NCBI GenBank assembly: GCA_012961755.1
Contig: DTYS01000222.1
Span: 1-8,089 of the forward strand
Length of the DNA stretch: 8,089 bases
Direction: 5' to 3'
DNA from: Candidatus Latescibacterota bacterium
GTDB lineage: Bacteria; Latescibacterota; 4484-107; B68-G9
Positions 1-5,321 of the stretch are shown one piece after another. The notes beneath the pieces were generated by a model, which was not told the origin of the DNA, made no database searches, and saw nothing but the letters and a program-made list of their open reading frames with translations. The position numbers and the translations under genes were made by a program. Within the stretch, counting starts at the first letter, position 1, and each line of letters starts with the position of its first letter.

Positions 1-940
1 CGGCTTCAATACGAAGACGGCCCTCCTCCACGGCCTTCCCCAGCAGCTTCAGCGCCTCGACCTGAAGCTCGTAGGTGTGGGAGATGAGGACCACATCCGC
101 ACCGGCAAGCAGGGCCATAAGAGGGACTTCCGGCCAGAATCGTTCCATAGCCTTCATCTCCAAGCAGTCCGTCACGACCACCCCGTCGAACCCCATCTCC
201 CCCCTGAGGAGGTCCGTGAGGACCTTGGGGGAGACGGTGGCCGGAAGTTCCGGGTCCAAGGCCTCGAACACTATGTGCGTCGTCATAACGGCCCGGACAC
301 CTGCATCCACCGCCTTGGAGAACGGCAACAGTTCCACCTTCCTTAGGCGTTCGGTGGAATGTCCCACCCTCGGCAGGGCTAAGTGCGTGTCCAAGGACGT
401 ATCCCCGTGGCCCGGGAAGTGTTTGGCCGTAGCTACCACCCCCTCGTCCTGAAGCCCCCTTACGGCCTCCTCCCCCAACTTCGCTACCAGCTCCGGATCG
501 TCCCCGAAAGAGCGCGTGCCTATTATAGGGTTCTCCGGATTCGTGTTGACGTCCAGCACCGGAGCGAAATCCACTCCCACGCCCACCGTCCTAAGCTCCC
601 TCCCTATGACCCCGAAGGCCTTCCGCACGACTTCGAGGCTTCCCGTAGCCCCCATGGCCATGGGCGGGGGGAACCGTGTGAACCCGTCCCTCAGGCACGA
701 CACCCCTCCCCCCTCCTGGTCGACCGCAACCACGAGCGGAAGCTCGTGCCCCGACCTCTCTGCGAGCTCCCTTAAGGAATCCGTAAGCTCCCTGACCTGT
801 TTCGGGGTCCTGACGTTCCTAGAAAAGAGCACTACCCCACCCACCCTATGGTCACATATGAGTCGCTCTACATCCTCGGAGGGTTCGGTACCGTGGAACC
901 CCACCCACACCATCTGACCTATCATGTCCTTTAAGACCAT
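1..940 (-). CDS. GH3 beta-N-acetylhexosaminidase (NagZ-like), partial, 3' end beyond window
   Basis: Predicted retaining glycosidase that releases beta-linked GlcNAc from glycans, chitooligosaccharides or muropeptides. The visible part is 313 codons and the frame is still open at the left edge. It starts MVLKDMIGQMVWVGF, the usual beginning of NagZ-type proteins, and shows no signal peptide, so it is probably cytoplasmic. The substrate-binding segment DQEGG is at residues 74-78. IGTRSFGDD follows the VDFAPVLDVN strand. The diagnostic loop KHFPGHGDTSLDTH spans 173-186 and contains the NagZ-specific Asp184/His186 acid-base dyad. The nucleophile is Asp258 in VTDCLEMKA. Oddity: the family pattern DQEGGRVxRL reads DQEGGGVSCL here, so two usually conserved arginines are Gly79 and Cys82. 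The start at 940 is preferred because GAGGTC lies 6 nt upstream and a promoter lies just behind it. The frame is open further upstream (possible TTG at 1063), but that extension resembles nothing I know. Family assignment is firm; the substrate is open. Confidence 0.92.
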   Translation of the reverse strand, partial: MVLKDMIGQMVWVGFHGTEPSEDVERLICDHRVGGVVLFSRNVRTPKQVRELTDSLRELAERSGHELPLVVAVDQEGGGVSCLRDGFTRFPPPMAMGATGSLEVVRKAFGVIGRELRTVGVGVDFAPVLDVNTNPENPIIGTRSFGDDPELVAKLGEEAVRGLQDEGVVATAKHFPGHGDTSLDTHLALPRVGHSTERLRKVELLPFSKAVDAGVRAVMTTHIVFEALDPELPATVSPKVLTDLLRGEMGFDGVVVTDCLEMKAMERFWPEVPLMALLAGADVVLISHTYELQVEALKLLGKAVEEGRLRIEA

Positions 941-946
941 CTCTCG

Positions 947-952
947 GACCTC
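947..952 (-). promoter_or_regulatory. Ribosome binding site of the GH3 gene
   Basis: GAGGTC read on the minus strand, 6 nt before the ATG at 940. It supports that start over the ATG at 925, which has no comparable purine-rich motif at the right distance, and over the in-frame TTG at 1063, which lies upstream of the predicted promoter. Confidence 0.5.
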
Positions 953-960
953 AACCCCCA

Positions 961-990
961 AATATACTACAAAGCCTCCCTTCCGGTCAA
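961..990 (-). promoter_or_regulatory. Sigma-70-like promoter for the GH3 gene
   Basis: On the minus strand a -35 box TTGACC (990-985) is followed by an 18-bp spacer and a -10 box TATATT (966-961). Expected transcription start is near 954, giving a leader of about 14 nt that contains the ribosome binding site GAGGTC (952-947) before the ATG at 940. The match to consensus (5/6 in each box) and the placement are good. It is predicted by eye only. Confidence 0.6.
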
Positions 991-1009
991 GGGAGAGGAC
1001 TCTCTTGAC
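986..1009. promoter_or_regulatory. Imperfect palindrome between divergent -35 boxes, candidate operator
   Basis: A 24-bp imperfect palindrome whose outer arms are GTCAAG and CTTGAC, with inner matched bases GAG and CTC. Nine of twelve positions pair, with one G/T mismatch in the arm and two mismatches at the centre. Its ends overlap the -35 boxes of both divergent promoters. Two back-to-back TTGAC boxes give five paired positions automatically; the further four are extra. A dimeric regulator bound here would block or stimulate both promoters at once. No regulator gene lies in the window. Confidence 0.35.
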
Positions 1010-1033
1010 AGGAGCCTTGAGGTTTGATATATT
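1005..1033 (+). promoter_or_regulatory. Sigma-70-like promoter of the mannosidase-kinase operon
   Basis: A perfect -35 box TTGACA (1005-1010), a 17-bp spacer, and a -10 box TATATT (1028-1033, 5/6 to consensus). Expected transcription start is near 1040, giving a leader of about 53 nt before the ATG at 1093. Its -10 box is identical to that of the divergent GH3 promoter and the two -35 boxes are only 14 bp apart, so the promoters probably influence each other. Confidence 0.7.
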
Positions 1034-1066
1034 GACGGAGTTGAAATTGCCGAAGAAGGTCAATAT
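1029..1066. repeat. Inverted repeat ATATTGAC / GTCAATAT over the operon start region
   Basis: Perfect 8-bp arms ATATTGAC (1029-1036) and GTCAATAT (1059-1066), separated by 22 bp with centres 30 bp apart, close to three helical turns. The left arm overlaps the -10 box and the right arm lies in the transcribed leader. With a start near 1040 the left arm would not be in the RNA, so a DNA-binding site is more likely than an RNA hairpin. The core TTGAC/GTCAA also occurs in both -35 boxes, giving four copies in about 78 bp. Confidence 0.35.
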
Positions 1067-1073
1067 CTTATGC

Positions 1074-1092
1074 CCTCCGAAGGGGAGGTGAT
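1074..1092 (+). promoter_or_regulatory. Strong ribosome binding site inside a potential sequestering hairpin
   Basis: GGAGGTGAT (1084-1092) directly precedes the ATG at 1093 and is a nine-base match to the bacterial anti-Shine-Dalgarno sequence, which fixes the mannosidase start. CCTCC at 1074-1078 can pair with GGAGG at 1084-1088 across the 5-nt loop GAAGG, a short GC-rich stem that would cover the site. The ribosome binding site is clear; the regulatory role of the hairpin is inferred. Confidence 0.6.
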
Positions 1093-3510
1093 ATGTCCGA
1101 AAGCTCAAAGTCTTACACCGTCCACATGATAGCCAACGCCCACATAGACCCCGTGTGGCTCTGGCCCGAGGAGGAGGGCCGGGAAGTGGTGTTGGCCACC
1201 TGTAGGGCGATGGTCAAGATGCTCGGGAGGTATCCCGAGTTCACCTTCGTCAGGAGCTCCGCTGCCACGTACAGGTGGATAGAGGAGGACGATCCGAAGC
1301 TCTTCGCGGAGATATCCAGGTACATAAAGGAGGGCAGATGGGAGGTCGTGGGAGGCTGGTGGGTCCAGCCGGACTGCAACCTCCCCTGTGGGGAGTCCTT
1401 CGTGCGCCATGCCCTCTACGGTAAAGGATACTTCGAGGAGAAGTTCGGCGTAGATGTAAAAGTAGGATACAACGTGGACAGCTTCGGCCACTGCGCCACC
1501 CTTCCTCAGATACTTAAGAAGTGTGGCATAGATTACTACATATTCTTCAGGCCCGATCCCAAAGAGAAGGAACTTCCCCAGCTCTTCTGGTGGGAGGCGC
1601 CGGACGGGACAAGGGTCTTAGCATGCCGTCCCCCCCTGCACTACGGGTTCGGCCCGAACGTGGAGGACATAAGGCCGAGGATCCTGGAGGCGTACAGGCA
1701 GACGGTCGATGGGCTTAAGGACGTGCTCTGTTTCTACGGTGTGGGGGACCACGGTGGCGGACCTACCGAAGAACATGTCCGTCAGGTGGGTAAGGCGGAT
1801 TCCTCACCCGACTTCCCGAGGGTCGTATTCGGGAACTTGGAGGCTTTCTTCGAAAAGGTTAAGGACGAAAGGGAATTCCCGGTCGTCCGGGACGAGCTCC
1901 AGCACCACGCCAGGGGATGTTACACATCGGTCTCCCTAATAAAGTACCTCAACCGTTCAACAGAACATCTACTTATGACCGCCGAGAGGTTCTCCTCAGT
2001 GGCCTTTCGCTACCTCGGCCTCCCGTACCCCGGGGAGGCACTGTCCGAGGCGTGGAGGACTTTGCTGTTCCATCAGTTCCACGACCTATTGGACGGCACG
2101 GCCATAAGGCCGGCGTACAGGCGGGCGAGGGAGAGGCTCTGGGGTGTGAGGACGGTTGCCCACGAGGCCCTGCAGAGGGCCATCAGGTGCGTCGCCTCAC
2201 ACTTAAAGCTAAGCTCCGAAGGGACCCCCCTGCTCGTCTTCAACCCATCCCCCTGGAGACGGAAGGACCTGGTGGAGGCAAAGGTGCCCCTGTCCTACCT
2301 TCCCAAGGTGATCAAGCTCTCCGACCCGGACGGGAACGACCTTCCGGTGCAGCTTTTGGGCGTGGAGGATGAGGGGGGGAAATATCTGGTCCAGGTCCTG
2401 TTCGTGGCCGAAGTTCCTGGGTTGGGTTACCGGCTCTACACCCTCTCGGAGGGGGAACCCGTAGGGGAAGGGATGGAAGCCTCCCCCACGTGCCTCAGGA
2501 ACCTATGGTACGAGCTGAAGGTAGACCCGGAGACAGGAGCCATAGGCGAGCTATACATGGGAGCGAGGAGGACTTTTTCCGGCCCGGCGGGAGTCCTCCA
2601 GGTGCTGGACGATCCCTCCGACGCCTGGGCGCACGGGGTGGATTCCTTCGAGGGCGTGTGCGGGACCTTCCTCAGGGAGGGTGATGTCCGGGTGGTGGAG
2701 AGGGGACCCGTCAGGGCCACCGTGCGGACCAAGGCCAGGTTCGGAGGATCATGGCTCCTCCAGGACATCTCCCTGTACAACGACCTCCCCCGGGTGGAGG
2801 TAAGGCTCGAGGTTGACTGGCACGAGCGCCACAGGATGGCACGTCTGGTCTTTCCCCTGGCCGTCTCGGACCCTACCTTCACCTGCGAGGTCCCCTATGG
2901 GAGCGTATCCCGCACCCCCACGGGGGAGGAGGAGCCGGGTCTCCGCTGGGCCGACATCACCGGAAGGGCGGGGGACGGAACCTTCGGCATGAGCCTCGTA
3001 AACGACAGGAAGTACGGGTACAGCGCCAGGGGCCCGGAGCTCAGGCTGAGCGTCCTCAGGAGCCCCATATACGGCTTCCACGATCCCAGGAGGAAGGAGG
3101 GGGATGTAAGGTACAGATATATGGACCAAGGACTTCACGGGCTCAGGTACGTCCTCTTGCCCCACAATGGGAGTTGGAGGGAGGCCGGGACCGTGAGGCT
3201 CGCCTGGGAGCTTAACGAACCCCTCATACCCCTCCCACCCCTGGGCGGCGGTAAGGACCTCGGCCCAGAGGGAGGATTCCTGGAGGTGAAGCCCGGGAAC
3301 GTGATACCCTCGGTCCTCAAGAAGGCGGAGGACGGGGATGAACTCGTCCTCCGTCTCTACGAGACCTCGGGTAGGGCCACCGAGGCAGAGCTCTGCCTCC
3401 CACAGGAAGGGAGGTCATACCGCATCCGTATGGGTCCATATGAGATCAAAACTTTAAAGCTTCCTTCCGACCTGCCACCGCGCGAAGTGGACATGTTGGA
3501 ACGGGGGTAG
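1093..3510 (+). CDS. GH38 alpha-mannosidase, cytoplasmic
   Basis: An 805-residue retaining exo-alpha-mannosidase that releases mannose from alpha-mannosides; the natural substrate is not evident. The N-terminal catalytic domain (about 1-285) opens with NAHIDPVWLW, giving zinc ligands His17 and Asp19. YNVDSFGH supplies Asp129, the nucleophile and a zinc ligand. The central helical domain carries ELQHHARGCYTS and then FHQFHDLLDGT, where His330 is the remaining zinc ligand. From about residue 380 a long beta-rich C-terminal region follows, starting LLVFNPSPWRRKDLVEA as in other bacterial GH38 enzymes. Length is normal for the bacterial group. There is no signal peptide, so the substrate must be imported or made inside the cell. 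Oddity: the family usually has GHNG after the nucleophile, here GHCA. It is the first gene of a three-gene operon with its own promoter. Family is certain; specificity (oligomannose, mannosylglycerate-type solute or other) is open. Confidence 0.95.
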   Translation: MSESSKSYTVHMIANAHIDPVWLWPEEEGREVVLATCRAMVKMLGRYPEFTFVRSSAATYRWIEEDDPKLFAEISRYIKEGRWEVVGGWWVQPDCNLPCGESFVRHALYGKGYFEEKFGVDVKVGYNVDSFGHCATLPQILKKCGIDYYIFFRPDPKEKELPQLFWWEAPDGTRVLACRPPLHYGFGPNVEDIRPRILEAYRQTVDGLKDVLCFYGVGDHGGGPTEEHVRQVGKADSSPDFPRVVFGNLEAFFEKVKDEREFPVVRDELQHHARGCYTSVSLIKYLNRSTEHLLMTAERFSSVAFRYLGLPYPGEALSEAWRTLLFHQFHDLLDGTAIRPAYRRARERLWGVRTVAHEALQRAIRCVASHLKLSSEGTPLLVFNPSPWRRKDLVEAKVPLSYLPKVIKLSDPDGNDLPVQLLGVEDEGGKYLVQVLFVAEVPGLGYRLYTLSEGEPVGEGMEASPTCLRNLWYELKVDPETGAIGELYMGARRTFSGPAGVLQVLDDPSDAWAHGVDSFEGVCGTFLREGDVRVVERGPVRATVRTKARFGGSWLLQDISLYNDLPRVEVRLEVDWHERHRMARLVFPLAVSDPTFTCEVPYGSVSRTPTGEEEPGLRWADITGRAGDGTFGMSLVNDRKYGYSARGPELRLSVLRSPIYGFHDPRRKEGDVRYRYMDQGLHGLRYVLLPHNGSWREAGTVRLAWELNEPLIPLPPLGGGKDLGPEGGFLEVKPGNVIPSVLKKAEDGDELVLRLYETSGRATEAELCLPQEGRSYRIRMGPYEIKTLKLPSDLPPREVDMLERG

Positions 3511-3515
3511 AGATG
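3508..3515 (+). promoter_or_regulatory. Mannosidase-kinase junction, probable translational coupling
   Basis: The mannosidase TAG (3508-3510) is followed after two bases by the kinase ATG (3513). The G-run at 3503-3507, inside the mannosidase gene, is the only candidate ribosome binding site. Such spacing usually means that ribosomes ending the first gene restart on the second, keeping the two products in proportion. Confidence 0.6.
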
Positions 3516-4430
3516 TTCACCGTAGTCGGGCTCGGAGAGGTCCTCTGGGACGTGTACGACGGAGAGAAGCGCCTCGGAGGCGCGCCGGCCAACTTCGCCC
3601 TCCATGTGCTCCAGCTCGGCCACGAAGGGATAGTCGTAAGCAGGGTAGGGAGGGACGAACTTGGGAGGGAGATAACCGAATCCTTGAAGTCCATGGGAGC
3701 GTCCACCGAGTACATCCAGGAGGACGAGGAACGTCCCACAGGTACGGTCCGGGTCTCCCTGGACCTCAAGGGAAGGCCGAGCTTCTTCATAGTCCCGGAG
3801 GTGGCCTACGACTACCTGGAGTACACCCAGGGGATGAGGGCCCTGGCCGAAAGGGCGGAGGCGGTCCTCTTCGGCTCCCTGGCCCAGAGGAACCCGAAGT
3901 CCAGGGAGACCATAAGGAGCTTCCTCGGGGACGCCGGGAGAGCCCTTAAGGTCCTGGACGTCAACCTCAGGGCTTGGGACCCGGAGACCCAGGAGGTGGT
4001 CAGAGAATCCCTGAAGTTCGCTGACGTGCTTAAGGCCAACGACGAGGAACTTGAAAGGTTGAAGGAGCTCCTCGGTCGTGGGGACGAAGACTTCCGGAGC
4101 TTCCTCCGAAGGCTCACAGGAGAGTTCCCCATAAAGCTCGTGGCCCTTACGCTCGGCGAAAGGGGCTGCGTGCTCGCCACCTCCGAAGGGTTCGTGCCGT
4201 CGCCCGCCATGGAGGTCGTCCCCTTGGACACCACGGGTTCGGGGGACGCCTTTGCCGCGGCCCTCGTGGTGGGACTTTTGGAGGGGAAGGAACTTGGTGA
4301 GGTCGCGGACTTCGCCAACGCCTTGGGAGGATTCGTGGCGACGCGGAAGGGGGCCGTGCCCTCTTACACACCTTCCGAGGTTGAACGGTTCTCGAACGAC
4401 ACACCGAGGAGGAAGACCCCTAAGATATAG
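3513..4430 (+). CDS. PfkB-family carbohydrate kinase (fructokinase-like)
   Basis: A 305-residue ATP-dependent sugar kinase of the ribokinase/PfkB family. The start MFTVVGLGEVLWDVYDG is the normal N-terminal strand. The first family signature is at residues 22-46, with GGAPANFA and VSRVGRDELG for sugar binding. The second is DTTGSGDAF at 239-247, which forms the anion hole and contributes catalytic base Asp245. Ser243 replaces the more common Ala of GAGD, a known tolerated variant. Length is typical (300-320 residues). The opening pattern resembles bacterial fructokinases of this family, but substrate cannot be read reliably from sequence. The position directly behind an alpha-mannosidase suggests that it phosphorylates a sugar released by that enzyme or an isomer such as fructose. 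It is cytoplasmic. The kinase fold is certain, the substrate is inferred. Confidence 0.94.
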   Translation: MFTVVGLGEVLWDVYDGEKRLGGAPANFALHVLQLGHEGIVVSRVGRDELGREITESLKSMGASTEYIQEDEERPTGTVRVSLDLKGRPSFFIVPEVAYDYLEYTQGMRALAERAEAVLFGSLAQRNPKSRETIRSFLGDAGRALKVLDVNLRAWDPETQEVVRESLKFADVLKANDEELERLKELLGRGDEDFRSFLRRLTGEFPIKLVALTLGERGCVLATSEGFVPSPAMEVVPLDTTGSGDAFAAALVVGLLEGKELGEVADFANALGGFVATRKGAVPSYTPSEVERFSNDTPRRKTPKI

Positions 4431-4431
4431 A

Positions 4432-4436
4432 AAGGA
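4432..4436 (+). promoter_or_regulatory. Ribosome binding site of the polynucleotide kinase gene
   Basis: AAGGA lies 6 nt before the ATG at 4443, inside the 12-nt gap after the PfkB stop codon. It supports the chosen start. No promoter fits in this gap, so the gene must be transcribed with the two upstream genes or from a promoter inside them. Confidence 0.6.
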
Positions 4437-4442
4437 TACGGT

Positions 4443-5300
4443 ATGATACCGAAGTCACTCCGGACGAAGGCCGAAGACCCCTCCTGCCACATAATCGTGT
4501 TCCTCGGAGGGGTGGACACGGGAAAGACCACGCTCGTATGGGAGCTGGCAAAGGAACTGTCCAAATCTTACACTGTGGGTGTCGTGGACTCCGACATAGG
4601 CCAGTCGCACCTCGGCCCCCCGACCACCATCGGATGGGGCATAGTCCTCCCGGACGCTGAGGACTGGGACGAGGTCCAGGTGAGGGGGATATATTTCGTC
4701 GGGGCGCTCTCCCCCCAGGGCCATCTCCTGCCTACGGTGGTCGGGACGAAGCTCCTATGCGACGATGCCAGGACCTTCTGCGACAAAGTCATCGTGGACA
4801 CCACTGGTCTGATATGGGGGGACGTGGGAAGGATACTCAAGTCCACGAAGGTGGACGCCCTCGCCCCAGACCTCGTGGTAGGCATGCAGAAGGGAAGGGA
4901 ACTTGAGCCCATCCTCAACCTGTGGAAGGGGATGAACCGTCCTTCCGTGCTCAAGTTCCAGACCCCTCCCGAGGTCCGCTCCAAGACCTGGGAGATGAGG
5001 TACAACTACAGGGAGGAACAGTTCAGGAAGTACTTTCAGGAAGCCAAGCTCGTCCAAGTTCGTTGGAGGGAGGTGGGGATATTCAACCTCTCCCCCGAAC
5101 GCTTGGCGGAGATGGGGGACAGACAGAAGGGGAGGGTCATCTCCCTCAGGGACAGGCAGGGGAAGGATAGGGCCTTGGGTGCCGTGGAGAACGTCGACCC
5201 GAGGGGCGTACTCACGATCTGGACCCCCTTAGAGGAGGAGGTCGAGGTAGGAGGGGTGGTGTTCGGGGAGGTCTGGCTTCCTGAGGGGGCCCTACCTTAG
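4443..5300 (+). CDS. Clp1/Grc3-type P-loop polynucleotide 5'-kinase (bacterial homologue)
   Basis: A 285-residue P-loop ATPase of the Clp1/Grc3 family. Characterised members in eukaryotes and archaea transfer the ATP gamma-phosphate to 5'-hydroxyl ends of RNA or DNA in tRNA splicing, rRNA processing or RNA repair. Walker A is GGVDTGKTT at 22-30 with Lys28. The family hallmark DxDxGQ reads DSDIGQSHLGPP from residue 49, with Asp49, Asp51 and Gln54 expected at the metal and nucleic-acid site. A Walker-B-like strand VIVDTTG places Asp119 next. The C-terminal domain ends in GVVFGEVWLPEGALP, as in the family. It lacks the N-terminal beta-sandwich of eukaryotic Clp1 and is shorter than archaeal members (roughly 350 residues), so it is a compact kinase core with a C-terminal domain. 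No RNA ligase or nuclease lies beside it. Another nucleic-acid or small-molecule substrate is possible; family confidence is high, biological role unknown. Confidence 0.88.
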   Translation: MIPKSLRTKAEDPSCHIIVFLGGVDTGKTTLVWELAKELSKSYTVGVVDSDIGQSHLGPPTTIGWGIVLPDAEDWDEVQVRGIYFVGALSPQGHLLPTVVGTKLLCDDARTFCDKVIVDTTGLIWGDVGRILKSTKVDALAPDLVVGMQKGRELEPILNLWKGMNRPSVLKFQTPPEVRSKTWEMRYNYREEQFRKYFQEAKLVQVRWREVGIFNLSPERLAEMGDRQKGRVISLRDRQGKDRALGAVENVDPRGVLTIWTPLEEEVEVGGVVFGEVWLPEGALP

Positions 5301-5321
5301 AACCCCCACCCTAAGCTCAGG
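5280..5321. other. Stem-forming sequence over convergent stop codons, no classical terminator
   Basis: The right arm CTAAGCTCAGG (5311-5321) is complementary to two left segments, CCTGAG (5280-5285) and CTTAG (5296-5300), separated by a 10-nt bulge. The stem straddles the overlapping stop codons and could fold in RNA from either strand. No T-tract follows on either side, so it is not a recognisable intrinsic terminator. It may be chance. Confidence 0.25.

Noticed and set aside
75..917. Several plus-strand open frames of 89-133 codons in the first kilobase.
   Set aside because: All are shadows of the minus-strand GH3 gene, whose catalytic motifs are intact along the whole stretch.
941..1063. 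The GH3 frame stays open upstream of 940; a TTG at 1063 with GGAGGG at 1078-1073 could start a protein about 41 residues longer.
   Set aside because: The extension would cover the whole predicted divergent promoter region and resembles no GH3 N-terminus known to me, whereas the ATG at 940 gives a standard NagZ start with its own ribosome binding site and promoter. Kept only as an alternative.
2436..3165. Two antisense open frames of about 140 codons opposite the mannosidase C-terminal region.
   Set aside because: They lie within a well-conserved GH38 gene, have no homology I can recognise, and show the same shadow composition as other alternative frames.
3812..4318. Long antisense open frame of 168 codons opposite the PfkB gene.
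   Set aside because: It is low-complexity (Ser, Arg and Pro rich) with no recognisable family. Long antisense frames are expected opposite GC-rich genes with few stop-like codons.
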